Shown here: one piece after another, positions 50,195-58,080 of the stretch
Numbering within the stretch: position 1 is the stretch's first letter
Layout of the letters: each line of letters starts with the position of its first letter
Assembly: GCF_000787835.1 (NCBI RefSeq)
Contig: NZ_BBPP01000005.1
Coordinates: 1-64,000, forward strand
Length of the DNA: 64,000 nt
From: Streptacidiphilus melanogenes
GTDB taxonomy: Bacteria > Actinomycetota > Actinomycetes > Streptomycetales > Streptomycetaceae
Direction: 5' to 3'
Translations under genes and position numbers: made by a program
The notes under the pieces: generated by a model
Seen by the model: only the letters and a program-made list of their open reading frames with translations
Told to the model about the DNA's origin: nothing
The model's database searches: none

Positions 50195-50917
50195 GTGATC
50201 GACGTCGAGGAACGCTGGGCCGAGTTGGCGGCGGGCGGGGACACCGTCCTGCTGGAGGGCTTCCATGCGCTGAAGCACGCGCTGCGCTTCGGGGCGGTGG
50301 TGCCCCTTGCGGTGACCTCCGATCCGGCGGGGCTGGCGGAACTGGCCTCCGCTCTGGCGCCTGACCTGGGCGGCGTCGATGCCGTCCCGGTCTCCACGGA
50401 GGTCCTGCGCCGTCTGGTCCCCCGCCCGCACCCGACGGGCGTGGCCGCCCTGGCCCTTCGTCCACAGCCTGTGGACAACGCGGCGCGGACCAGCCCGTTC
50501 GTGGTCCTTGAGAACCCCCGCAACCTGGGCAACATCGGCGCGGTCATCCGCCTCGCCGCCGGCTTCGGCGCCGCGGGCGTCCTCACGACGGGCGACGTCG
50601 ACCCCTGGCACCCGACGGCGGTCCGCGGCGCGGCGGGCCTGCACTTCGCGACCTCGGTGGCACGCACCTCGCTGGACGCCCTGCCCTCCGGGCCGGTCTT
50701 CGCCCTGGACCCGGAGGGCGTCTCCATCCACGACGTCACCTTCCCGGATGACGCTCTGCTCGTTTTCGGCTCGGAGCGCCACGGGGTGACGGATGATGTG
50801 AAAGGGATGGCCACCTCTACTGTGGCCATCCCTATGCGTCCTCACGTCTCCAGCTTCAACCTCGCCACCTCGGTCGGCATGGCGCTGTTCCACTGGCAGG
50901 GCCGCTCACGTCAGTAG
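50195..50917 (+). CDS. TrmH/SpoU family RNA 2'-O-methyltransferase
   Basis: 240 aa; GTG at 50195. The SPOUT knot motifs are all present: motif 1 VVLENPRNLGNIGAVIRLAA, motif 2 LLVFGSERHGVTDDV, and motif 3 IPMRPHVSSFNLATSVGMAL. It methylates ribose 2'-OH in tRNA or rRNA. The N-terminal part (EGFHALKHALRFGAVVPLAV) is the RNA-binding substrate domain. It lies 5 bp after the flavin-fold gene. Its 3' end overlaps the convergent BRO gene by 12 bp. Confidence 0.94.
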   Translation: MIDVEERWAELAAGGDTVLLEGFHALKHALRFGAVVPLAVTSDPAGLAELASALAPDLGGVDAVPVSTEVLRRLVPRPHPTGVAALALRPQPVDNAARTSPFVVLENPRNLGNIGAVIRLAAGFGAAGVLTTGDVDPWHPTAVRGAAGLHFATSVARTSLDALPSGPVFALDPEGVSIHDVTFPDDALLVFGSERHGVTDDVKGMATSTVAIPMRPHVSSFNLATSVGMALFHWQGRSRQ

Positions 50918-51421
50918 GCGGGAGCCGCCATCCCCAACCTGTGGAGAACCTCGGCGAAGTGCGCGGGCCCTGCCGCGCAGCTCGGCCGACCCGAGGCTGA
51001 CGGTGATGTCGGGCTCCGGCAGCGGCCGGTGCGAGCGATGCAGCAGGTGCCGCACCACGGAGGTGAACAGCAACCGCCGGGTGACCCAGTCCTGGAAGAG
51101 GCGGGCAGTGGGCTTGTCGGAGCGGAGAACGAGCTTGTAGAGCCCGCTCTCGTTCACCAGGTTCAGGGTCTGGTTACCGCGGCCGTAGGCATTCCTGCCT
51201 GTGGGTTCGTCGTATGCCTCGCTCTGGGCGAGGCATACGGTCCGCATGTCCACCGTGCGGGTCTCGTCGCTGTGGAGGTTCTTGACAGCGTCGCTCGGAT
51301 TGCGGCGGCCGAGGACGCGGCAGATGTCCATGGTGGCGAACCACGGCTCGTCGTCGATGATCACGACGCGGATGGGCTGTCCTGTGGTCGGGAACTCGGC
51401 ATGCATCAGGCGGGTGTCCAT
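50906..51421 (-). CDS. BRO-N domain protein, probably frameshifted C-terminus
   Basis: 171 aa. The Bro-N DNA-binding domain covers about 8-115 (IRVVIIDDEPWFATMDICRV, LGRRNPSDAV, LNLVNESGLYKLVLRSDKPT, ARLFQDWVTRRLL). After DWVTRRLL the sequence turns basic and does not match its neighbour paralogue. In the next frame the DNA encodes HFAEVLHRLGMAAPAY, ending at 50913, resembling SFAEVLDLDSVADPEP of the neighbour; a frameshift is therefore likely. Bro-N proteins are phage-derived anti-repressors or regulators, common in Streptomyces. It is 3 bp downstream of its paralogue, a tandem duplication. Confidence 0.82.
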   Translation of the reverse strand: MDTRLMHAEFPTTGQPIRVVIIDDEPWFATMDICRVLGRRNPSDAVKNLHSDETRTVDMRTVCLAQSEAYDEPTGRNAYGRGNQTLNLVNESGLYKLVLRSDKPTARLFQDWVTRRLLFTSVVRHLLHRSHRPLPEPDITVSLGSAELRGRARALRRGSPQVGDGGSRLLT

Positions 51422-51424
51422 GGT

Positions 51425-52171
51425 CTACCGAACTCCGTTCAGGACGGTGAGGACGTCGGTCGGGGCGCCGGCGATGAGCAGGACCGAGCTGGGTGGCGCA
51501 GCCGGTCGGCGGTGGCAGGCGCGGGCGAGATCGGTGAGGCGGACCGGCGGGCAGGGGTGGCGGGTCCTGCTGCCGAGGATGCCGATGCGTTCGGGGCGGC
51601 AGCGGAAGTGCGGTCCGTAGGGCGGGCCGTCGTCCTCGTGAGGGGCGGGGAAGACCGGGTCCATCGCGCCGTGGGGGCAGTGGACGAAGCCGTCGGAGTA
51701 GAGCTGGAACGTCTGCCCGAGCAGCTCGAACGCGCTGACAGGCTCGGGGTCCGCGACGCTGTCCAGGTCCAGGACCTCGGCGAAGCTCTCCACCGTGCGC
51801 TCGCGCGGGTCGCCACGGCGGATGGAGGGGAGGAGCTCGCGGGTGACCCAGTCCTGGAAGGGCCGGGCCGTGGCCCTGTCGGAGCGCGTGATCAGTCGGT
51901 AGAGGCCCCTCTCGCTGATGACGTCGAGGCTCGAGTTCCCTCGGAAGGACCCGCGGTGACCAGCGGGTTCGTGAACACCGTCACTTGGAGTGCGGGTATT
52001 CACGGCCCTGACCTCATCCGTGGGGAGGAGCCTCACGGCCTGGGTCGGCTCGGTCCTGCCGAGGATCCGGCAGACGTCGGCGACGGCGAACCACGGCTCG
52101 TCGTCGATCAGGATGACGCGGAGGGGTTGCCCCGTGGTGGGGAACACCGCGTGGAGCATTCGCGTGTGCAT
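51425..52171 (-). CDS. BRO-N domain phage-type regulator
   Basis: 248 aa. Bro-N domain about 8-115 (LRVILIDDEPWFAVADVCRI, LGRTEPTQAV, LDVISERGLYRLITRSDRAT, ARPFQDWVTRELLPSIRRGD). A C-terminal region follows with His/Cys-containing sequence (DGFVHCPHGAMDPVF, HFRCRPERIG), which might be metal-binding, and a short hydrophobic end. It is close to the downstream paralogue at 50906-51421. It begins 46 bp after the HTTM gene on the same strand. A role in silencing or activating nearby genes is possible but not shown. Confidence 0.85.
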   Translation of the reverse strand: MHTRMLHAVFPTTGQPLRVILIDDEPWFAVADVCRILGRTEPTQAVRLLPTDEVRAVNTRTPSDGVHEPAGHRGSFRGNSSLDVISERGLYRLITRSDRATARPFQDWVTRELLPSIRRGDPRERTVESFAEVLDLDSVADPEPVSAFELLGQTFQLYSDGFVHCPHGAMDPVFPAPHEDDGPPYGPHFRCRPERIGILGSRTRHPCPPVRLTDLARACHRRPAAPPSSVLLIAGAPTDVLTVLNGVR

Positions 52172-52217
52172 GACGCGCCCTTTCGGGTGGGTGCTGGAGC
52201 GCCCTGCACAACGCGGG

Positions 52218-53444
52218 TTATCGGATGACCGACACGGCCTCTTGCTCGCGCTCGGTGGCGCGGGGGGCGCGCATGATCGTCTGGCGCAAGACTGGCGTGG
52301 AGGCGACCCGCGCCACCCCCTTAGCCACCCCCTGGCCGACTCGGACGAGGAAGCCGGTGGGGAGGAAGACCGCGTCGGCGGTGATCATCGCGAGGGAGAA
52401 GAAGGGGAGCCCGAGGACGACCGCGATGGCAAGGTGCTCGGTCATCATCAGCGCCAGCATCAGGTTCTTGATGCGCCGGTTGAAGACCAGGAACGGGAAG
52501 CCGACCTGAGCGATCACCGTGCCGTAGGTGATCAGGGTGACCAGCGTGCTGTTGGTGCCGAGCATGTTGTTGAGGGCCGGCCAGGGCTCGAAGTAGTGCA
52601 GGTGGAGCGGGTACCAGAGGGCGGTCCCGCCCTGCCACAGCGAACCCTGGATCTTGTACCAGCCGGCGGTGGCGTAGATGAAGCAGACCTCCGCCGCGAT
52701 CACCAGCATCGCGGCGTTGTGGAGCAGCGCGGTCAGCGCGTCGAGCAGGGCCGAGCCCTCGCTCTCCGGCGCGCGGCGGGTGAGCGCGCCGCGCAGGCCG
52801 GCCAGCAGCCAGCAGAGCCAGAAGAAGGTGCCCCAGGTGTAGAGGCCGAGATCCAGCATGCCGAGCTTGGCGAAGCCGGTGAGCTGACAGAACGCCAGGG
52901 CCGTCCCCAGCAGCAACCACACCGCGACGCCGGCCGGATCGCCCGCGCGCCGCGTGCCGAGGCGCGCGGCGCGGGCGTCCAGGGACCAGACCTCGCCGCA
53001 GCGGGTGAAGACGAGGTAGATCGCCATCAGGTGGACGACGTTGTCGCCGCCGTCGCCGACCAGGACCGCGCGGTTCTGCAGCGAGAGCACCAGCACCATG
53101 AAGACCAGCGAGGTGGCGCGGGTGCGCCAGCCCAGCAGCATCAGCACGCTGACCGCGATCGCCGCGACGTACACGCACTCGAACCACCAGCCCGCGTCGG
53201 ACCAGGCCAGCACGGAGAACGCATGGTTCGTCGAGAGCAACTGACGGGACAGATCCCCGCTCCACGGCGAGAGGTCGCCGTACAGGACGCGGCGGTGCGG
53301 CCACTCGCGCAGCAGGAACGTGCCGAAGGTCAGCGCGACGCCGATGCGCACGATCGCCGCCTGGTAGCGGGCGAGCGTGCGGCCGGTGACGGTGGTCCAG
53401 CCCTGGAAGGCGGCGTCGGCGCCGCGGGTCAGAAGGGCGCGCAT
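52218..53444 (-). CDS. HTTM (vitamin K-dependent carboxylase-like) membrane protein
   Basis: 408 aa from ATG at 53444, which overlaps the DUF5819 stop (TGATG). It has about eight to ten membrane helices of the HTTM (horizontally transferred transmembrane) domain found in vitamin K-dependent gamma-carboxylases. Hallmarks: RIGVALTFGTFLLREWPHRR, YGDLSPWSGDLSRQLL, VGDGGDNVVHLMAIYLVFTR, ATAGWYKIQGSLWQGGTALW and YPLHLHYFEPWPALNNML. No gamma-carboxylase C-terminal domain is present. The product probably handles a quinone or lipid-linked substrate in the membrane with DUF5819, but this is inference. Confidence 0.9.
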   Translation of the reverse strand: MRALLTRGADAAFQGWTTVTGRTLARYQAAIVRIGVALTFGTFLLREWPHRRVLYGDLSPWSGDLSRQLLSTNHAFSVLAWSDAGWWFECVYVAAIAVSVLMLLGWRTRATSLVFMVLVLSLQNRAVLVGDGGDNVVHLMAIYLVFTRCGEVWSLDARAARLGTRRAGDPAGVAVWLLLGTALAFCQLTGFAKLGMLDLGLYTWGTFFWLCWLLAGLRGALTRRAPESEGSALLDALTALLHNAAMLVIAAEVCFIYATAGWYKIQGSLWQGGTALWYPLHLHYFEPWPALNNMLGTNSTLVTLITYGTVIAQVGFPFLVFNRRIKNLMLALMMTEHLAIAVVLGLPFFSLAMITADAVFLPTGFLVRVGQGVAKGVARVASTPVLRQTIMRAPRATEREQEAVSVIR

Positions 53445-54253
53445 CAGGAGACCCCCAGGCCGCGGTAGTCGTCGTCGGTGGCCGGCCACCACGCCAGCTG
53501 GCGGTAGGACGGTGCGGTGGTCGCGGGTGCGCCGGTCCAGGTGGGGCCGGTGACGTCGGTGGTGGCGGAGCGGAACTGGATCTGGATGACGGGTTCCCCG
53601 TGCCAGTCCCGTCCGATCCGCTGCAGGCCGATGCGCTTGAGGTACTCCACCGAGAGCGGTCCGCCGAAGCCGGTGGACTTCTCGTTCTGGTCGTGCCAGG
53701 CGGTGTAGTAGTCCCAGGCGCGGCGCAGCAGGTTCTGGTTGACGTGGCTGGGGAACGGGTTGTCGCGGATCGCGGCGACGTCCTGGGCGGTGAGGTCGAT
53801 CCACGGCGACTCGGTGCGGCCGCCGTCGGGGTCGAGGGTCTGCACGCGTGCCTGGACCGCGATGTTCTGCTGCAGCGGGTTGGGTGCGAACAGCTGCCAG
53901 TTCTGCTCGAACTCGGGCATCACGTGCGCGTTGACCGTGGTGGCGTTGTGCTGCGAGATCGGGTTGCTGGGCGCGATGGAGAGGAAGACGGTGCCCAGGT
54001 GGTAGACCACGGCGACCGCGACGGCGATCACGGCGGCGTAGAGGACCAGCAGGGACGGCAGCGACCAGCGGCGTTCCTGCCCGGCCTCGGGCTCGTCGGT
54101 TCCGTCGTGCTCGGTCTCGGTGGTCTCGGTGGTCTCGGTGTCGGTGGCCTCGGCGTCGTTGGTCCGGCCGTCTGCGGGGCCGGCTTCGTCCGGTGCGGTT
54201 CGGGGCGCGGGTATGGGTTCGTACGCGGTCGCGCCGTCCGGCTCGTCTGCCAC
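53444..54253 (-). CDS. DUF5819 family single-pass membrane protein
   Basis: 269 aa. The N-terminal ~60 residues are acidic, Thr/Glu-rich and disordered (EATDTETTETTETEHDGTDE). One membrane helix follows (LPSLLVLYAAVIAVAVAVVY), then an extracytoplasmic domain with the family motif PEFEQNWQLFAPNPLQQNIA. In Streptomyces DUF5819 and HTTM genes are regularly adjacent, and here they overlap by one base, implying a complex. The enzymatic role is unknown. Confidence 0.88.
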   Translation of the reverse strand: MADEPDGATAYEPIPAPRTAPDEAGPADGRTNDAEATDTETTETTETEHDGTDEPEAGQERRWSLPSLLVLYAAVIAVAVAVVYHLGTVFLSIAPSNPISQHNATTVNAHVMPEFEQNWQLFAPNPLQQNIAVQARVQTLDPDGGRTESPWIDLTAQDVAAIRDNPFPSHVNQNLLRRAWDYYTAWHDQNEKSTGFGGPLSVEYLKRIGLQRIGRDWHGEPVIQIQFRSATTDVTGPTWTGAPATTAPSYRQLAWWPATDDDYRGLGVS

Positions 54254-54332
54254 TTGTACCCGCCTCGCCGCTCCACTGATGTCTGAGCACGGTACTGATG
54301 TCGGCGGCCTGTGCGCGACCCTTCCGTGTATC

Positions 54333-54346
54333 TAGAACTTGTTCTA
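54333..54346. promoter_or_regulatory. KstR-like palindrome upstream of acyl-CoA dehydrogenase
   Basis: TAGAAC-TT-GTTCTA, an exact inverted repeat 42 bp before the GTG start, close to the KstR consensus known for cholesterol-catabolism genes in mycolic acid bacteria (core AAC-N2-GTT with T/A flanks). Confidence 0.6.
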
Positions 54347-54387
54347 ATCTGACGCACTGTCAGCATCTGCTTCGGAAGGGGCGCCCC

Positions 54388-55539
54388 GTGGACTTCACCT
54401 TCACCGACGCGCAGCAGGCCGCTGCCGAGGCGGCCCGCGGCGTCTTCGCGGACGTCGCACCGGACGGGGGCGTGCCCAGCCCCGCCCTCGGCATCGAGCC
54501 GGTGGCCGCGGACATCGACCGGGAGCTGTGGCAGCGCCTGGCCAAGTCCGACCTGTTGGGCATCGCGCTCGCCGAGAGCCACGGCGGCGCGGGGCTGGAC
54601 GAGATCGCCTGGTGTCTGGTGCTGCGCGAGTCGGCACGGGTGCTGGCGCGCGTCCCGCTGCTGGAGGCCGGCGCGGCCGCCCTGGCCGTCCAGACTTTCG
54701 GCGCGGAGGAGCTGCGGCGCAGGCTGTTGCCGGAGGTCGCCGCAGGCCGTCTGCTGCTCGGGGTCGCCGCGCACGGCCGCAGTGGCCACGAGGCGGCCGA
54801 CGAGGCGGTGACGGCGCAGCCGGTCGCGGGCGGCTGGGCGCTGACCGGGGAGCAGACCGCCGTCGCCTGGGCGCCGGTCGCGGACCTGGTCCTGGTCCCG
54901 GCGCGTGGCCCCGAGGGCACGGTGCTGCTGCTCGTCGACCCGCGTGGGGCGGGGGTGACCCTGGAGCGCCAGGTGTCGACCAACGGCGAGCTCGCCGGGC
55001 GGCTGGTCTTCGGCGGCGCGTTCGTCGAGTCTTCCTGGCAGCTCGGACCGGTCTCGGCGGACGGCGCCAACTGGCGTGCGGTGCGGGCCTGGCTGATCGT
55101 GGGCGTCGCCGCGCTCTGCCTGGGCCTCGGTGAGGCGGCCTTGAGGCTCACCTCCACGTACGCCTCCAAGCGCGAGCAGTTCGGGCATCCGATCGCCACC
55201 TTCCAGGCGGTGGCCGTGCAGTCCGCCGACCGCTACATCGACCTGCGGGCGATGGAGGTCACGCTGTGGCAGGCGGCATGGCGCGTCGCCCACGGCGCCG
55301 ACCTCGCCGACCGGATGCCGCTGGACGCGGACCTGGCCACGGCGAAGATCTGGTCCGCGGAGGGCGTCCGCGCGGTGGCGTCGACGGCCCAGCACCTCCA
55401 CGGCGGCATCGGGGCGGATCTCGACTACCCGCTCCACCGCTACCACGCCTGGGCGAAGCACCTCGAACTCCTCCTCGGGCCCGCGGCGGCCTTCGAGCAG
55501 GAGTTGGGTGACCTGCTGGCGGAGCACCAGCTGCCTTGA
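54388..55539 (+). CDS. acyl-CoA dehydrogenase
   Basis: 383 aa from GTG at 54388 after GGAAGGGG. A flavin enzyme that introduces a 2,3-double bond into an acyl-CoA. Fold: helical N-terminus (FTFTDAQQAAAEAARGVFAD), central beta domain (GRLVFGGAFVESSWQLGP), and C-terminal helices (LRLTSTYASKREQFGHPIAT, FQAVAVQSADRYIDLRAMEV, QHLHGGIGADLDYPLHRYHA). The usual active-site Glu position is not obvious by eye. The upstream KstR-like box hints at sterol or long-chain catabolism, where such FadE proteins form heterodimers; no partner is adjacent. Confidence 0.91.
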   Translation: MDFTFTDAQQAAAEAARGVFADVAPDGGVPSPALGIEPVAADIDRELWQRLAKSDLLGIALAESHGGAGLDEIAWCLVLRESARVLARVPLLEAGAAALAVQTFGAEELRRRLLPEVAAGRLLLGVAAHGRSGHEAADEAVTAQPVAGGWALTGEQTAVAWAPVADLVLVPARGPEGTVLLLVDPRGAGVTLERQVSTNGELAGRLVFGGAFVESSWQLGPVSADGANWRAVRAWLIVGVAALCLGLGEAALRLTSTYASKREQFGHPIATFQAVAVQSADRYIDLRAMEVTLWQAAWRVAHGADLADRMPLDADLATAKIWSAEGVRAVASTAQHLHGGIGADLDYPLHRYHAWAKHLELLLGPAAAFEQELGDLLAEHQLP

Positions 55540-55598
55540 GTTCCGCTCCGGCGCGCGGGAACGAGCGCCCGGTGCGCTGTGGTTGCATGAGAGACACC

Positions 55599-56204
55599 AT
55601 GGAGCGCTACGCATACGACGCCGTCGTCCTGGCCGGCGGCGCCGCCCGCAGGCTGGGTGGCGAGGACAAGCCCGCGCTGGTCGTCGGGGGGATGGCGCTG
55701 CTCGACCGGGTGCTGGCCGCCTGCGCGGACGCCGGTACGACGGTCGTCGTCGGCCCCGAGCGCGCGACCGCGCGCCGCGTGCGGTGGGCGCGGGAGGAGC
55801 CGCCCGGCGGCGGGCCGGTCGCCGGGCTGGCGGCCGGCCTGGCGCAGGTCGCCGCCGAGGTGACGGTGCTGCTCGCCGCCGACCTGCCGTTCCTGGACGC
55901 GGCCACCGTGCACCGCCTGCTCGACGCGCTGGCGGAGCCCGATGTCGACGCCGCCGTGCTGGTGGACGCGGGCGGCCGCGAGCAACTCCTCACCGCCGCC
56001 TATCGCACCGGGCCGCTCCGGGTCGCGCTCGCCGCCGTGGGGGATCCGGACGGGGCGCGGCTGCGGGCCGTCACGGGGGCGCTCCGCACCCTGCGGCTGC
56101 CCGACCCGACCGGCGCGGCCGTGGACTGCGACACCTGGGAGGACGTCGAGCGGGCCAGGAAACGCGCGCGGAACCTCGCGGACACGCAGGGAACACCACC
56201 CTGA
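55599..56204 (+). CDS. mobA: MobA-like NTP transferase (molybdenum cofactor guanylyltransferase)
   Basis: 201 aa from ATG at 55599; a TTG at 55536 overlapping the previous stop and an ATG at 55587 are alternatives. The Gly-rich nucleotide site is VLAGGAARRLGGEDKPAL, with VTVLLAADLPFLDAATVHRL as the metal-binding block and the C-terminal NTP-transferase fold. MobA attaches GMP to molybdopterin. Pairing with moeA two genes downstream supports the cofactor role, since many related enzymes act on sugars. Confidence 0.86.
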   Translation: MERYAYDAVVLAGGAARRLGGEDKPALVVGGMALLDRVLAACADAGTTVVVGPERATARRVRWAREEPPGGGPVAGLAAGLAQVAAEVTVLLAADLPFLDAATVHRLLDALAEPDVDAAVLVDAGGREQLLTAAYRTGPLRVALAAVGDPDGARLRAVTGALRTLRLPDPTGAAVDCDTWEDVERARKRARNLADTQGTPP

Positions 56205-56500
56205 TGCACGCCGCCGGCGCGCCCATCGGGGACGATGGAGGCGTGCTGGATGACTGGATCGCCGCTGCGAAGACCGAGCTCGGGATCGACCTGGAGGTCG
56301 ACGTCCACGGGCTGCTCGACATGACCCGGGACGTCGCGCACGGCGTTGCGCGCCCCGCCGCGCCGTTGACCGCGTTCCTGGTGGGGTACGCGGCGGCCTC
56401 GGCCGGGGGCGGTCCGGAGGCGGTTGCGGAGGCGAACCGGAAGGCCGCGCAGCTCGCGCTGCGCTGGGCCGCGGACCGCGCCGAGGAGCACCCGGAATGA
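56204..56500 (+). CDS. DUF6457 domain protein
   Basis: 98 aa; ATG at 56204 overlaps the mobA stop (TGATG). GTG at 56243 would give an 85-residue form closer to family length. It is a small all-helical protein (LDDWIAAAKTELGIDLEVDV, MTRDVAHGVARPAAPLTAFL, VGYAAASAGGGPEAVAEANR). DUF6457 genes occur regularly next to mobA in actinobacteria. A function in cofactor delivery is possible but undemonstrated. Confidence 0.82.
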   Translation: MHAAGAPIGDDGGVLDDWIAAAKTELGIDLEVDVHGLLDMTRDVAHGVARPAAPLTAFLVGYAAASAGGGPEAVAEANRKAAQLALRWAADRAEEHPE

Positions 56501-58080
56501 CGGGTCGCGAGGTCGAGACGGACCTGCTGGCCGCCTATCCGTATCTGCTGCCGCAGGCGTCGACCCCGCCGTCCCCGCCCGAGCCGGACCGTCCGTTCGA
56601 CTACGAGGCGGGCGCGGAGGAGCTGCCGCCCGCTCCTCGGTCGCCTGGAGCGGACTCCTCCTTCGACCAGGTGCTGGACGACGCCTTCGGTCTGGTCGGC
56701 CCCTCCGCGGCATCAAGATCACGAAATGCAACACGTGGCGCATTTGATGATCTTGATAAGCCGGGCGACGCCGACCCGTCCGTTCCCCCGCCCGCGACCC
56801 ACCCGGGCGAACTCGGCTGGCAGCAGGCGCGCGCGGTCGCCGCGCACGCGGGCGCGCGCCCGCTCGGCACGGAGGAGCGGGACGCGGCGGACGCGCTGGG
56901 CGCCGTCCTCGCCGCCCCCCTGACGGCCGCCACGCACCTGCCCCCCTTCGACACCTCCGCCATGGACGGCTGGGCCGTCTCCGGCCCCGGCCCCTGGCGG
57001 CTGCGGGAGCCGGCCGAGGGCGAGGGGCTGGCCGGTCGGCCGCCGGCAGCCTCGCTGCAGGACGGCGAGGCCGTGCGGATCGCGACCGGCGCGCCCGTTC
57101 CCGGCGACGCCACCGCCGTGCTGCGGCGTGAGGACGGCATCGTCCGCACCGAAGGCGTCGAGCTGGCCTGCCGTCCCGGCACCCTGTCCCCGCCGCTCGG
57201 GCGGGACATCCGCCCGCGCGGCCAGGAGTGCCGCAGCGGCGAGGTGCTGCTTCCGGCCGGGGCGTCGGTGACGCCCGCCGTGCTGGGCCTGGCCGCGGCC
57301 GCCGGGGTCGACCGGCTGACCGTGCATCGCCGACCCGTCGCCGAACTCCTGGTGCTGGGCGACGAGCTGCTCACCGAGGGCGTACCCGGGGACGGCCGGA
57401 TCCGGGACGCGCTCGGCCCGATGCTGCCCGGTTGGCTCGCCGCCTACGGTGCGACCGTCATCCGCGTGCGCCGGATCGGCGACGACCGGGACGCGCTCGT
57501 CGCCGCCCTGCGTGACGCCGACGCGGACGTCGTGGTCACCACCGGCGCGACGGCGTCCGGCCCGGCGGACTTCCTGCACCCGGCGCTGACCGAGATCGGC
57601 GCGAGACTGCTGGTCGACGGTGTCCGGGTGCGGCCCGGCCACCCCATGCTGCTGGCCGAGCTGCCCGGGTCGGCCGAGCCGGGCGCGTCGGCGCAGTCGG
57701 CCGACGCGCGGGAACCGGCGGCCGCGCGGGCGCAGCGTACGGAGGCGGGCGGCCGTCCCCGGTACCTCGTCGGACTACCCGGCAACCCCCTCGCCGCCGC
57801 CGTCGGCGCGGCCACGCTCGCCGAGCCGCTGCTGCGCGGCCTGGCCGGCTGTCCGGCCGCGGAGCCGTACCGGGTCACCGCCGCCGCGGAGTTCGCAGGT
57901 CAGACCGGCCACACCCGTCTCGTTCCCGTCGCCCTGCCCGAGCGCGGCGCTGTGCCCTTGCGGCACGACGGCCCCGCGATGCTGCGCGGGCTCGCGCTCG
58001 CCGAGGGTCTGGCCGTGGTGCCGCCCGGCGGCGTCGCGCCGGGCCGCCCGATCGAGGTGCTGGACGTGCCGTGCGGCTGA
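56497..58080 (+). CDS. moeA: molybdopterin molybdotransferase MoeA with long N-terminal extension
   Basis: 527 aa; ATG at 56497 overlaps the DUF6457 stop (ATGA). MoeA inserts molybdate into adenylylated molybdopterin. The catalytic part starts near residue 107 (LGWQQARAVAAHAGARPLGT); landmarks are PPFDTSAMDGWAVSG, RIATGAPVPGDATAVLRRED, VVVTTGATASGPADFL and LVGLPGNPLAAAVGAATLAE. The first ~105 residues are Pro/Glu/Asp-rich and disordered, absent from typical 400-residue MoeA, and contain a 46-bp near-perfect palindrome at DNA level (56712-56757) that is read in-frame. The start overlap argues the extension is translated. Confidence 0.92.
   Translation: MTGREVETDLLAAYPYLLPQASTPPSPPEPDRPFDYEAGAEELPPAPRSPGADSSFDQVLDDAFGLVGPSAASRSRNATRGAFDDLDKPGDADPSVPPPATHPGELGWQQARAVAAHAGARPLGTEERDAADALGAVLAAPLTAATHLPPFDTSAMDGWAVSGPGPWRLREPAEGEGLAGRPPAASLQDGEAVRIATGAPVPGDATAVLRREDGIVRTEGVELACRPGTLSPPLGRDIRPRGQECRSGEVLLPAGASVTPAVLGLAAAAGVDRLTVHRRPVAELLVLGDELLTEGVPGDGRIRDALGPMLPGWLAAYGATVIRVRRIGDDRDALVAALRDADADVVVTTGATASGPADFLHPALTEIGARLLVDGVRVRPGHPMLLAELPGSAEPGASAQSADAREPAAARAQRTEAGGRPRYLVGLPGNPLAAAVGAATLAEPLLRGLAGCPAAEPYRVTAAAEFAGQTGHTRLVPVALPERGAVPLRHDGPAMLRGLALAEGLAVVPPGGVAPGRPIEVLDVPCG
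56712..56757. repeat. 46-bp near-perfect palindrome inside moeA
   Basis: Nested symmetric blocks: ATCAAGATCA (56712-56721) with TGATCTTGAT (56748-56757), AAATGC (56724-56729) with GCATTT (56740-56745), and central CACGTG (56732-56737). 19 of 23 base pairs match. It is markedly AT-richer than its surroundings. Confidence 0.9.
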
